A stretch of DNA of 64,000 nucleotides from Aquila chrysaetos chrysaetos (Eukaryota > Chordata > Aves > Accipitriformes > Accipitridae), in contig NC_044007.1 of assembly GCF_900496995.4 (NCBI RefSeq), positions 72,268,742 to 72,332,741 on the forward strand, read 5' to 3'. A model generated the notes under the pieces. The model searched no databases and had not been told where the DNA came from. It was given only the letters and a program-made list of their open reading frames with translations. Numbering within the stretch: position 1 is the stretch's first letter; every line of letters starts with the position of its first letter. Position numbers and translations under genes: made by a program. Positions 25,061-38,700 of this stretch are shown piece after piece.

Positions 25061-28000
25061 CGAATTAGCTACGCTGCTGCCTTAAATCGCTGATTAACAT
25101 CAACAGAGTCCGTATTTTTGTCATCTGAGGTTTGCAGGCAAAAGTATTTTATTGTTAGTTAGATCAACCGGTATAGTTTGAAAAGCAGCCAAGGTTTGGG
25201 ACATACGGTTTCTTATTTAGATCCGGAGTGGGAGGAGCATAACTAATACATTTCTTTTGCAATACAAGGGAATCGAAGTGATTTCTTCTCTTGTTTTGAC
25301 AAAATTTTGTAAGTTTTTGCACCTGATTTTCACATCAGGTAAATATCAGAAAAAAACCACAGCGCTTTCAGTTTTCGTTAGTAAACATAGTCTCAAGAAG
25401 CGTTCACAACCAAAAGTAATTTTGTCGTGAAGATTATGTGTTTCTAACAAAAAAATGCATGCTCCAGACTGGAATCAGTTAATGAAAACTCCTTATTTAA
25501 AGAACATACACCCATAGCCCTATTCAAAACCTATTGAAATCAGCGGCTATATCTCAATAAGATCCAAATGACCTTTGAACAGGTTCCTTTTAAAAAAAAA
25601 AGAAAACCACGGGGCTGTTACGGTGAAGCTCCTCCTTCCTTAGCTCGATTAACAATAGTGATTGGGAACACTTTACAACTCCTTTGCAGGGTCGTCTTCA
25701 TTGGCTTTTGCAAGGAACAAAGTAAAAGTGACCGCAAATACTTACTCTACACCCTAAAAGTTCAAAAGAGATGTGTTACCAGATACTCCAGGTTGCACTG
25801 TAAGGGCTCCAGCAGCTCTGGAAGAGGGATCAGAAATGCAATTGATTCTCACCCACTGCTGTAAATTCATTGTTTCTCTCCTGACAGTCACTGTCAGGGG
25901 TAGTGTAGGAGAATGGCTGAGAAGCAGATGGCTCCATCTAATAAATTTTGCAGGCTCATTTTTAAACAAGCGAGGCAGTCGGCACCGACGCTGACGGCGC
26001 TACGTAAAAACCTTTCTGCCTGTCCTAATGTCAGCAGCAGCCCTAAAAATGCACTGCGTGTCCCCGCTGGTTGGTAGGCCGGTCAGGTAGGCAACGCCAG
26101 CTCCTGCCAGGACTGGCGATAGCCCATTTCTCAACTCCCACGACGGCGATGCAAGTTTCTCCCTTGCTAGTGAATGTCTCCCGGGGGTGGGGAGCCGCGG
26201 AGAAACCTGGCGGATGGGAAGAAATAAGAATATATTCTTCTTCAAACCATCAGCTTGCACCTACTTTGACGCTCGCTGATACAACGGCGTGTAGGATTGT
26301 CAAGTCCTATTTAGTATGCATAAGCAACGAGGACGAATTGGTAGATGGTGCTGCTGGTGGTTTTGCTATTCTCGGTGGGACTCTCTTTTTCACTTGCTGA
26401 CATCTCCAGCAGCTATTCTCAGCGCTAGGTTGGGTAGGCCCAAGCAAAATGATGAATATGCCTCCAATAGCTTTTCCAAGCAGTGATACTTTATTGTACG
26501 TATGTACGCACATACGCATTATCTATGTATGCATTATTAGTAGACAGACCTACTTTGCAGCTATGCCAAGCACCTTTTCTCCGAGGAGAGTGCAGTGAAT
26601 CAATTCCTGTTGTCGGTAGAATCCAGGGGGGAAAAAAAAAAATCTGTCTTCATGGATTCCTGTAAGTGAAATATTTAACATATTCTGGAGACAAAAGTTA
26701 GTTTTCTCACATTTCTCCCATTTTGCAAAGAAAGTAGTAGTGCATGCATATTCATGAGTATATGAAATTGATGGGGAATAATTTTGCTATTCCAGGTAGT
26801 AGTAAAAATGGTTACATTTTAGTTGCTTTTAGCCTGAGAACTGCTGTGGAAATAGTCTCTCAAATGTTTAGATTCCGGAAGAATATAGGATCCCTGAAGC
26901 TTCTGTGTGTCAGAACAGTCTCCCCTTTTAGAAGGTCTGCAGAAAGTAGGCTCGATTGTCTATATAATTTTTTGTATTTCATATCTTATCTGGAATATAC
27001 TATACCTATTATAGATAGTATATTTAATTATATGATACATTTTACATACATATAATATTTCTTTTTTTTTTTTTTCATAAAAAATACACTGAAGCAGGTA
27101 AATTATTGTTAGACTTGTTTTGCCTCAGGACAGAAAGTCCCAGGCAGTTCTGCGTTGCAGGCTAGTGCAGACAGTGTGTTGCAGGACACATGCCAGTGTA
27201 ACAGGGCAGCTGTCTTGCAGGAGTTCACAGTTATCCATGGGGAGAAGGAAAAATTTCAAAGAACTGCTAACAGAGTTTCAGAGCAAAATCACTTCAAGAT
27301 TTCTTCTTCAGCTCACATTGCAATTATATGAAAATTTTGAAAGATTTTTAAGCAATAACTCCCTGACTAAATCTGCAATTTTGTTGGTTTGCTCTCTGTC
27401 TATATTCTTGTATAAAAGCAAACCATTTGGCTGAACATTCTTGAAAAGCTATTTTTGGTATGTATAACTAACCACAACTTGCAAATCTTACACGTCAAAA
27501 TAAAAACTCAGCATTTCAAACATCGTTTAAATACCTTCAAACGTATAATCACTTCCAGGTTGCAGAATGCTCCCTGTGCAATGCTAAAAATTTTAAACAG
27601 AGAACCTTTGCTGTGAAATCGGCCTTGAAAAAATGATTATCGAACACCTGATAAAAGGGTACTCTGCTCAAAGACAGAAAGCCCAATTCACTGACAAACA
27701 AAGCAAAATTCTTAATACAACTATGGCATCTCCCATTTGCTTAGAGAAGCCCAGGCTAGTGCCAGATGTAATGGCTACAGACATAATTAATGCAAATTAC
27801 GCACCGCTGCAGGAAGGCGGGGTTTCTAGATCACATATTCATTGCTGGCCTCTGCTTCTCCAGGCTGCGCCTATGTAGGGAAATATTCAGTATCTATTAA
27901 ACATGTTCTTTATAGCTTGTCATTTGCTTCCGAGTTTTCCTGTTAAAGATCAAAGGCAGCTGATGCCTTCCGCCTTTGAATAGATACGAAATAGGTGGCA

Positions 28001-31000
28001 ATTTTGGGACAGGGAAACAGAAGAAAAGGAAATCACCTTTCTCACACTTCATGTTTGGAACTACTAACATAGTATTAGAGATGTTGTTTTGTGACAGATA
28101 CTTTCGCTGATAACTGTCTCCCCACGCACGCTTTCCTCAGACTGAGGAGGCGAATCTATAACTTCAATGACCAGAAGTGCCTAATACATCCTATATGCTC
28201 CAGCACTATGGATTTACAGGTATAAGCATTTCATTACATAAATCTTCTTTCTTAACTAAAAATATTTCACCACGGATATGAAAATAATGTAGAATCCAAA
28301 TAATACTTCTACTGAAACAGCGGTTGGATCCAAACCCCGCTGTGTTTGCTTACTGCAAAAAATTATTTTTGTGGAGAGACAAGTAAGACATGCTACTGTA
28401 TAATTTGCTTGCTTTATACATCTTATGGATTGAGAGTGCACTTAATTATTGGTTATGGAACAAACCTTTGGAAACCGGAACATTTCTAGCAGCAACCAAA
28501 GCAGAAGGTATGGGGTTTTGCTGTTTCTTTTGTGTATTTTTCCTACAGCAGGTATTTGGCCTATGAAAATAGGGCAGGGCAAGAAAGCACGCTTGTAAGC
28601 CTTCTTCCAGATTCAAGAGATCGGGTCTATTATTGTGACTTCAGCACAGGCAGAATATCCAATTATGCTCACAAAACGCAGACATGCAATCCTCGCTCCA
28701 GGAGAAATATGCTTCAAGGCCCCGGTCTGACTTACAGATGTGGGCAATTCTATCCTTGCAGGTGATGCCATTGAAATCAAGGAAACTTCTCTCTTGATGC
28801 AGTTCCTAGCAGCTGGAGATAGGCTTTTTTTTGATTTGGGGCCCTTGACTATTGTTTGAAACGCGTTGCGATGCATTTACTCGTGGTGGGTAACGCATTA
28901 CTCCGCGTGGACTCCCAACTGACTTCAAGGAGCCTGCTCACAGCGCGAGGACCCATTGAGCAGTCAAACCCTGGCCTCGGGCTCAGCGTATATTATCGCA
29001 GCAAAACTTCGGCTTGAGCTGTGTTTGGGGAAAGCCCCGTGCACCTCTGCGGGTGACAGCCATCGGCGTGTTTGGGGCCGCTTCCTAGCTGTTCTCGACG
29101 CGGGAGGGAGGAAGATCAGCATCGACTCTTCTTGTGAGGCTACGTGAATCATCAGGGGCACCAGCAGCGCATTTCTCACAAGCTGCTACGCGCACCGTTC
29201 CCGTCTCTTAAGGTTGGAGGCTTTGGGGTCCCGATCAGCGTGCTGCCCTGCCCCATTTATGAGCTTCGGTGAAGTTATTCCTGTGCTTTGCGTGCATTTT
29301 GGGCTCCGGAGTGAGATGCCAGGGACAGCAGGCTGAAGCTTCTAGCGCAAGTAAGATCCTCCCGGCTAAGTTTAGGGGAAGCTCCACAATACTCTGTTTA
29401 TTATTTTTTTCTTCTCAGTACTTAATTGAACCTCACTTCACTCTAGCAGGGTAACAAACCAACAGGATTACATGTCCAATTTACCAGGATGTCATTTCAA
29501 GACAGCAGCTGCTTGCTTTCAAAAGGACATGGGCTCCCCTTGACTATTTTGTCCGAAGCGGGTAGGTACACAGAAGCAGGTAAGAATTTCTGTATTAATT
29601 TTCAGTAAAATACTAGTGGTTATAAGGCTGGCTTACTGCAAAACTTCAAACAGAAAACACCAACGTTGTGTTTAGAAATGCAAGGACTTCATCCTACTGA
29701 GATATAGTCAACTTCTGTCAGAGTATACAGAGGTGTTTTTCACATCAGACACTTCCACATTGAAACTGCATGATTGTTCAAAACAAACATAATAGAAACC
29801 AACCAAAATCTTTCTTTTGGGGAGGGAGGGGAGAAAAGAGAGGATGAGAATAAGAGCCTCTTATTCCATCTTACTCATCTTGGTGAGGAATAAGAGTGCA
29901 GTCCCATGCTTAAGACCGAGATATAAATAATTGTCACTTTTTGGCCTCCAGCAAAACAGACCATATGTCCACACCGCAGCCACGGCAGGTCGCATGAGCA
30001 CACCTGAGTTAGGCTTCAGCTCGCTGGCTGGATACCACTCCCAGGCCTGACTTGGCAGCAGGGAGCTCAGTGCGGATTTATTTGCCTCTCCGATCAGCCA
30101 GCTCCCTGGGCAGCATCGCTGCGGCACCTATGGTCTAAGCAGTGCCTAAGCCAGCTCGTGGCTTTGTCTCTCTGACCCTAACCAAGGCGAAGCAACAGTG
30201 CGAACAGCAAAAATAGGGGGAAAAGGAAGAGCGAAAATGATAAAAATCAGTATTCTCCAGAACAAGGGCAGTCACGGGAGCTGCTCTGGGGTAACCAGTG
30301 AGCCACAGTTTAGGACTCTGACTCCTTTTGCTACTCAAGGACATGGGTCCGTTGGTCCGATCAGGCTTCCCTGCTTCATTTCTCCTTTCCAGGCATGGCA
30401 GGACTGCCTGCCCTGCACTCTTCCCTCCTGCTGATGCAGTGCAGATCAGACGAAAGCTGAGAGAGAGGGGAAAGGGACCGACGGCAGCGAGAAATTCACA
30501 AGGGAAGAGAAAGCAGAGCAAGGTCTTGGATGATTCACGCTGGGGTTTCAGCGTTCACCCACTGGTAAGTGTGGCCACTGGTTACTACTCTTTCATCCGC
30601 AGTGTCTGGGGTGTAGGAGGCCGTGGACCTCAAGATACATGAGAAAACGGCAGCGTCCAAAGGCTGAACCACGCCAGCTTTAGCACGCCGTCCCTCCGTA
30701 TTTCATTCCACGGGAAAGATCCTTTCATTAACCAGCCCTCCCAGAAGATACCAATGGCAGAACAGCCTGGTAGAGTCCACGCCACATTTCTCTTTTTTAC
30801 CAGACAAAGGAAAATATCAGTGGACTAAAGAAGTCATTTTGTCGCCCTTTGGCACTTCTCCAAACATCAGCATCGAAAGTCCCAGGTAGGTGGCACACCT
30901 TAGGGTCCTCCCGCAGCTGGCTGCGGCTGCAGCTCTTGTGCAAGCGCAGCGGCACGTAACTCCTGCACATAGGACAAAGCAAACGCAGCCGAGTATTTCA

Positions 31001-31699
31001 CAGCTACGCGATACGCAGTTACGGGCACGACCGGATTGATGGTGCAGTTTGTTACAACAGTCAAAGCCGAATGAGACCCACGTTCCTCCTTCATCCGCAC
31101 GGCATACTGAGTTCCTGGCTTTGGTGTATGTATAATTACTAAGGGGTGATTCAGGTGAAGTTTAGATCCTGCACGACACCTTTTTCTCCCCCCCCACCCC
31201 GCCCCAAATCAGGAAAGTAAATATAGAAAGAACTCCACAAGAAAATTTGAGTATTATGTTTCTATAAAAGAATTTCCAGAAAGTAACAGGTGACTAATAT
31301 TACTGATGCAACGTGAATATAATAGGTGAATTTCAGCAGTAAATCACAATCATGATATCTATGCCTTAGGGTATTAAGACGTGATGTAAACTTGAGAGCT
31401 TTAGAGACCTCTTATCTGTGTTCCATTACAGGAATCTGAAAGCAGTGTCTCATTAAAACAAGGGGGGGAAACGAAATAACGCTTGAGTCTTTAAAAAGCT
31501 GCTGCATTCTGCCACAAAAAAGGTATGTTCTTATCAGACTTCTGATGTAATCATGAGCCTGCAGCACGAGATCTTGACAGTGTGCTACTGTGCTAAAATC
31601 CATACCGAAAAGTTTCTGCAGTCTTTTTTTTCACTATTTTTAAGCAGAGGTTCAAACAAAGGAAAAAATTACTGGGGGTGGCCACAACCAGGTGAAATG
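25061..31699. other. Intergenic, no gene seen
   Basis: Mostly AT-rich. Moderately CpG-rich patches occur at about 26,000-26,300 and 28,860-29,260 without supported coding content. A strongly AT-rich stretch with a T tract occupies about 26,990-27,075. The frames present (for example 27120-27434, +) are short and unrecognised. Confidence 0.5.
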
Positions 31700-31945
31700 A
31701 CACACTTCTTTCTAGGACAACAGTCCAACTGGTTCCAACTGGATATAAGGAAATAATACAAATCACCACGAGGAAAATTAGGCATTGGAGCAGGTTGCCC
31801 GGGGTGGTTGTGTAATCTCCATCCTTGGAGTTTTTCAAGCCACAACTGGCTAAAACCCCAAGCAACCCTGCCTGATCTCAGAGCTGACCCTGCTTTGAGC
31901 AGGCGGTGGGACTAGAGACGTCCTGAAGTGTCTTTTGACCCAAAC
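31700..31945 (+). mobile_element. CR1 LINE 3' fragment
   Basis: The sequence follows the 3' portion of avian CR1 elements in sense orientation. It has a GGATATAAGGAA stretch, then a GGAGCAGGTTGCC block, CTCCATCCTTGGAGTTTTTCAA, a GACCCTGCTTTGAGCAGG block, GGACTAGAGACGTCCTGAAG, and a CTTTTGACCC segment where CR1 has its conserved TTCCAACC region. It is 5'-truncated, as CR1 copies usually are, diverged, and carries no intact reading frame. The assignment rests on recalled consensus features, not an alignment search. Confidence 0.8.
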
Positions 31946-31991
31946 GTTTTCATCTGAGTAGTGGGTGATGATCCTGCTTTGTGGTGATTTC

Positions 31992-32010
31992 TTTTTTTTT
32001 TTTTTTTTTT
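31992..32010. repeat. T19 homopolymer tract
   Basis: An uninterrupted run of 19 T lies just 3' of the CR1 fragment. Its length is unreliable in most sequencing data. Confidence 0.8.
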
Positions 32011-32629
32011 AACACGTAGAAAGGGGTTTTCCTTTCTTATTGGGAAAAATGAAACCTTTTGAACATTTACATGAAAATGGAAGGTGTAGGAGTGTCAGCT
32101 GCACCCACCTGAGCCTTCTGGCTAGGGTGGTGGCTCAAAAGGTGGGAGACCCGGCTTCACATCTCTGCCGCATGACTCAGAGTAGAAGTTTGCACCCCAC
32201 ATCACTCCAGATGGGTTGCAAATGGCACAGCTTTCGGATCAGTGTTTGCAACAGCTTGCTAGCCATCCTCGTTATGTTTGCGGTCACCCGTAGGTTTCGG
32301 GCTCAGGGAGGCAGCGTGGTTTGGGGGATTAAGTCCCGAATCTAGCAGCGGTCAAAGGTGGTACAGTGCCTGCCGTGGCTTGGCCCAGCCTCAGAGGCTG
32401 CTGTAACTTGTTTGCGGCCCCTTTTTGTTCACAGGGCAGCTCTCTGAGACTCCACGATAGCCCCAGCAAGGTCACGTTGCTGATTTCTTCATTCTCCTTG
32501 GCACATACCTGGCACGGTCCGGTTCCGGAAGGTAAGTATGGGATAACAGGAGATGTCAGCACCCAGCTTCAGTGCCTTCGGAGGAGCCAAGAGCTCCCGA
32601 TGGCTAATCCTGCCCCTAAAAGTGTCTCC
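32011..32629. other. Short intergenic spacer, possible SINE remnants
   Basis: No gene. Around 32,140-32,170 there is a segment (GGGAGACCCGGCTTCACATC followed by TCTGCCGCATGACT) that faintly resembles the tRNA-derived head of a CORE-SINE, but it is too diverged to call. Confidence 0.35.
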
Positions 32630-32785
32630 TTCTGCGGCCTCAAGCACAGCATTTCACCTCTCTGTTGCAATTTTTTCATCTGTAAAATTGGGATAATGAC
32701 ATTTTACTAACGCGCAGGACTGCTGTGAACTTTAATTAAGGCAGGGTTTGTAAAATGCTTTAATGAGGGAAAGCACTAAGAACGA
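32630..32785 (+). mobile_element. MIR-type CORE-SINE, ancient copy
   Basis: The block CACCTCTCTG, then TTTTTTCATCTGTAAAATTG, GGATAATGACATTTTACTAA, CTGCTGTGAACTTTAATTAA and GTTTGTAAAATGCTTTAATG matches in order the central and 3' part of the MIR consensus as I recall it (CCTCTCTG...CATCTGTAAAATGGGGATAAT...TGTGAGGATTAAATGAG...GTAAAGCGCTT). The tRNA-like 5' head is not clear. MIR copies are old and shared across amniotes, so recognisable survival in this genome is notable. The element has no coding capacity. Confidence 0.75.
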
Positions 32786-35700
32786 GTAGATTATTTGGTT
32801 AAGCTGGCTGACGTGGTGCTGCCAGACTTGCCCGAATAACTCAGGATCTGTATGTACGCACTACAGATTGTTATTCTGTACGCCTTCAAAGATAAGTATT
32901 GCAGGGCTTGGGTCTTGGGCAGGCAGGATTGAGTTTGGGAGTGCCTCTTCCTAAGCAGACTAGTGTACAGCACTTACATTCACTGCCCACCTTGTTTTCC
33001 TTTATTTTGCAGACAGCAAACAACTTCGATTTACCAAGAGCCACCTTAAAATGAGGTACGGAGCCAGGTGGTGGGATAATCTGCAATACCAAGGACTGAA
33101 TGCAGAATGTCCTTTCTGATCCCCTGTTTCTGGATATAGGGAAAGCCACGGGTACATACACGTTACAGGTAGGAAACCGAACAATTTCTCTACTGCAATG
33201 GCAGGTATTACAAGGCGACAGCATTGCATCCGAACACTTTTTCCTTGTTTTCCTTTCCCCTCGCAGAGAAGCGAGCGGTGTCTCCTCAGTGACCTGTGGG
33301 GAGATGGAAGGGATTGCCCTGCCTGCTGTCTCCAACTCTTCCCATCCACTCGGACTTCATCTCACTGTTTTCCCTATGCCGGGAAGCCAGCCAGCAAGGC
33401 TTTGGGCATCTGGCAGTCCTCAGCAGAGGGGTGACTATCACATAAATCTATTCAAATACAGTGTCTCGCAGGTGTAAGTCCATCCGGACACCGCCTTTCA
33501 TTTTGCACCTTACAGCAGGCAGCGGGTGATAACTGTCACCCTCGCATCTTTCTTCCAGTTCCTTTTCTACTTTTTTGGGCCAGGAAAGAATTAACTGCTG
33601 TGAGCTGCGCTAAAAAATTGAATAAGTGGATGGAGAAAGGCATCCCCACGAGGGGCAGGACTGGGACCAGCCCTTCAAATCTGACAGGCAAAGGTAACTC
33701 AGGCCGAAGCCGTGCCTCCGGTCCCTCAGACCGCGGGAGGCAGGCAGTCACGGGGATGCTGTGGGGACAATGTGTCTTTCTGTGGGGACCTTTCACCATC
33801 CTTTTTCTACACCTACAGAGGTGTAGGTGCCGCTGCAGCCTTGCCCAGGGACCGCGGTCCTGTCCCGCTCCCTCCCTGCTCGCTCGCTGCCTGCTTGCAT
33901 CCCCCAGGAGCATGAGAAAGGACCGGTCCCTCCGGTGAATTCATCTGGAGCGGTGGTAAGGTCTGGGACTCCATATTCTTCCCCGAGGAAGATTTAATCC
34001 ATCTGGCTCTTAATACCACCCTGTTGCTCTTTGATCAAGGATTATTTAAGCTATTATTGAAATATTGTGCTCAGACTTCTATTATGGCTGGAATTCACAG
34101 AAACAATACTCCTCTCTAGCTGAGCAAATAATGTCGAGCTGTTTGTTTTAAACAGAATTCCACATATTCACTTTATGTTACTTTCACGCTGCTGGTCAGG
34201 AACAATAATACTTGTCCAGGGCTACAAATAATTACCGGGAATCATATTTTGGTGACATTTCCAGCAAGCTTCTACAGTGAAAATCCATTTGCAGCATTTC
34301 CAGTTCCTAGGCATTTCTTTAGGAATCAGACATCTGACTGGCTTTGGGGTTTTGTATTCTGATGAGTGCCAGGCTTCCTCACTGTTTCCATTCTTTAAAT
34401 TTTAACCATGTTTGCAAAATGTCAGACATCTAAATCAGTTTTTCTTTTGTCAGATATGAAAGATTATTGTCTGGAAAAATCAGCAGCCACTAATCTAGCT
34501 AAATCCGTGCTGTTTGTTTGCTGGTTCTACTATAGACACCTTGGCTCCCAGGTATTTTCAAGATTAAGCATTAGCATGACATCTTCTTTCAATTTTTAGG
34601 CAAGATTGTTCAGAGCAGCAGATATAGTCAGAGCAATGACCACAGACCACGATTAGTGATATTAAATGTTTGATGTTGCTGCTCAGTTTAGATACGTGAC
34701 ATGGTATACACGGACATGCATTTTCAAAGGAGAGATGCTTAGTCCAGCCTGAAAAATCAAGCTGCTGAAGTGAGCTACAAGTCAGGCATAACAAATTAGT
34801 AGATGCTATTGATAATTGTGGACTTAGAGCAAAGTTCCTGTCAAGTTGTTGGGTTTTTTTTTAAGTGTTCCTGAGAAACACCCTGCTCCCCTTTTTTGTT
34901 TGTTTGTTTATTTTTAATGAAGGTTTCAGAAAGATGTTTCCAAGATACAGGAAAAATAAGAGAACTCCAACTGCTGGCCCACTTAACAGAGAGAATTTTC
35001 ACTCGTTGAGATTCGTCATGCATTTGAAAACTATTGTGTGGCAAATCCAATAATCCAAATTATTGTTTGCTAATCCAATTAGGCATTTTAATTAAACTGT
35101 GCAAAGTTCAGTGCTGCTGTGAGTTTTTATATCTGAGTTTTAGTTCATTTTATTTTATAATTTCTGGGTGTCATCAGACGACAGAGCTTTAGCTCAGAAA
35201 AACAAAGGTGTCCACATATTGGGATACCGAGCGGGTAGCTCTCAAACGTTCCCATCACTTTTCCCTGAACAGCCAAGCCAGATAAAATTGCAGATCCTAT
35301 CGTTAGCAAAGGCATCCAGTCCATTCCTCTACCACCGGCGTGCTCCCGGCTGTATATTTACTTCTGTTTCCTTGTGACCTTCACCTAACCTTCAAATCTG
35401 GCCAGAATACTCTTACGGGATCTGGGCCCAAACTGATGTGAAAGTTTTGTTACATAAACGAGCAAAGCCCAGAAATAGACTGAGGGAGGGAGTGCACATG
35501 AACTCAGTTAATTCCACCTAAATAAGGCAAACTGAAGTATGCTGAAGCTGTAGTTGCTCTGTACTTGACAAAAGAGCCCTACTATTCAAGCATACCCTTC
35601 ACAACACGTCTTGCTACATCTATTCTTACGCTTGTGGGAGAGAAGAAAGAGGAGGAGAACAATAACTCCTCTACGGCCACACATGGGAACCCTTTCCCTT

Positions 35701-38700
35701 CATACCAGAGAGAAAGCGACCCACACAATACCCTCTTCTTCCTAAGCAGAGCTGGAGGGAGGCAGAGAACCAGCCTTCCCAAGTAGAGAGCTCTGATGAG
35801 CCGATACGTCCTGGCGTGCCGCTTTCAGGGTCACCATGAGCTTTGAGCTAGCGACCGACTAGGATCCGAGAGTGACATCTTTCCTTTTCCCTATGCACAA
35901 AGAATGATGTTTCTGAAGCAACTAAAAGTGACTGGCCACCCTGTTAGGCAAGCAATACGACCGTGACTCTTCCTCCTCCGCCGGTAGATGGGATATCAGC
36001 CCTTGCCCACCTCTGGAAGCAATAGCAACACAGATCCTACAGGCACAGGGCTAGGACAGGCACCCATCTCTTCTGATGGAGAGGAAGACTAGCTTAGCTT
36101 TAACTCTCTTCCACGCTGCTACAAGAACGCCGGGCGGACATGAGGGAGAATAGAAAAGCAGCCCTATATTTCTTAAATTTTATTCTTTGGAGCTTTACTC
36201 TTTTCTTTGCCATGTTCGTATTGTCAGATTCATTTATTTTATTTTAATTATTTAAAATGTTATTTGATTCTTTTATTGTGAACGATTTTGAATTTTATTT
36301 TGAGTCATTTTGAATTTCTTTCATTTTGAATGATCTTATACGTCCAAATGCCTCCTCCAACTCTGTTTCAGGAAGAGCAGAATGGGCCCTTTTCCTGCTG
36401 TGATGTGGCATGTTAGACAACCCTGCTGCTTGATGGGTGGAGAGCCAGGTTTCATGCTGGCAGCGGGGTTCTCATCAACTGCTGTTTGAGATTTGTAAAA
36501 TTATACATTAGCTGATAGCCGAGATCTATAATTGCGCTATTAACTATGCCTGCCAAAGAAGGCAGTAGGAAGATTCAAGCCAGAAAGCCAAACGCAGACC
36601 ATCATTCTTGTTAGTACGATCATTAGCTCTGTTCCGCAGCAGCATTTAGGATGCACTTTACCTGGGACTGGACTTCAAGGCCACCCACAGACACCAGGAG
36701 CCCGGCTACCCCTCTGTCACGATGTACTCCTGCTGTGGAAAACCCAGCATTGGCGTCTCACGGGTTGTAGTGTCTGCTCAATCGGTGGGTTTACTCCGTA
36801 GTAAGGTTATTTATGATCTGGACCGCGGCTACCTCCCCGCTCACCCTTTTCCCCCGCCAGCCGCTGAAGCAGCCAGGGAGCTCTTCTCACCCCTCCTGAC
36901 ACTCGCTCTCTATCTCAGAGCAGGAGGTATTACCCCTGGACGGCTCCCAGCTCTCCCAGTTGGCTGGGCAGAGCTCCAGTTTGGGATCCAGTTTGGGATT
37001 GCTGCCAGGCTTATCTTATCTGCGGAGGTTTTTTCCCTGAAGCCAGGCCTGAAGGGTTTTCAGTCCTCACGAGCGAGTGGGATTTTTTTGGTCTGACTTT
37101 TTACCAGAGGAGGCTACATCGCTCTGGGTTCCCTTTCTTGTTTTTATGTAAACAACTCTGTAGTCTGTGTAGATGTGCCTCCAGGCAGGTATAGGTATAC
37201 TTTAGGAACTGAATAAATGCCTGAGCTGCACATTTGATCTTGGCAAGTAGGGAGTTACTTCACCATGCAAGATGGAGATGGCCCTTGTTACGCAGGTAGA
37301 TAAGAGCTAGTTTTCCAGAGCTACATCTCAATTCTAGCTTATACGTGGCAATGTTCCTATCTATCTGAGTTATCTGAAGCCTCTATAAAGTAAGATCTTT
37401 CTGTTCAATGTGCTTGAAAAAAATCAGAGTTTTCATCCTTATGAAAAACTCACATTTTCATGATTGGGCCAGAGAAAGAATAAAAGGCATGCTTAGTTTC
37501 AGCGTTCGAGGGAAGGGCGATGCACAAGAGGCCACAGCACAACATTCAGAGAGAGCCCACAGCGACAGAGTAATCTGGGCACTAGGTAAGGGCTATGCAC
37601 AGTCCTGTTTCTTCTGTTGCCCTTGGAAAATAAAATGGGATCACCTTTTCTCCCCATGCCTAAGCGGGTCTTTCGCAGATGCAGTCTGACTGGCTGAGGG
37701 GGCCGGGCACATTCATCCAAATCAATTTTCCAAGAAGTTGGTCTTTCAAAGAACTTGTGCATCAACAAGTAAACACTCATCTCTGTCCTATTTATTTTTT
37801 TTTTAACCTGAGAGAGGCGAGTCTTTCTCCCACAGTGAAGGAACCCTTGGTAAACTCCTGCTTGGGAGCCCAGCCGCTCCTAATATTAGCTTGCACCATT
37901 ATGCAAATGCAGCTCTGGTGTTCCCACACCCTGGGAAGGGACCCGATCCCAGCTTCCCACCGCATCCAACGGCTTCCTCCAGCCCGTGCTCTGCCACCAT
38001 TGAAGACCGGATCGCTGTCATCAGCGTTCGTCTCTACTTCAGTTCTGACTTGGGTTTTGCCAGCTTCTGTCGCTGGATGTACTTGTTGCCGCCCCGTGTT
38101 TGAGAGTCTTTCTGCTCCAGTTTTCAAATGCAGTAAAACATTAATTGCTGAGAATACACAACATCAGCTGCTACATTTAAGAGAGATGGTGAAAGCAAGA
38201 TTTTAATCGTAATGCTTTATCTCAATGTCTACATGTAAACCTAATTCAGTAACTTTCTGTTTACCTTTTCTGGATAACCGTATAAACCTGCTTAGCAGTT
38301 TCAAAAGACATTGAAAAACCACAAAACCCTGTTTTTTTTATTTTTTTAATTTAATCTCCCAGCAAAGCCTGAGAAGACATTAGAGCTCCCGACAAAAAGT
38401 AAGCAGTCCGTTTCTCCACATTCAAGAGACCTCCCAGTAGCACGCTGAACCTCTTTTTCACTCAGGTCAAATAAAATATAGTTCCAGTTCTTCATTAAAT
38501 AGAACCCCAGCCTGAACACACTGGAGCTTGAACGTTACGGGATTCCGGGTTGATAGCCCCTAATGCGTGGCTTGATGGTCCTGGGATAAGTTTTGTAGAG
38601 CTAGTGCCCTGGCTGAGATGGTAACATGGTGCTACACTCCTGTGGAGGACCAGGTCTAGCAGATCTAGAGATCTCCCTTTTCTTCCCACCTCTCCCCGAA

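Noticed and set aside
37679-38206. 175-codon + frame
   Set aside because: No recognisable motif. It crosses a T-rich run and lacks coding-like structure.
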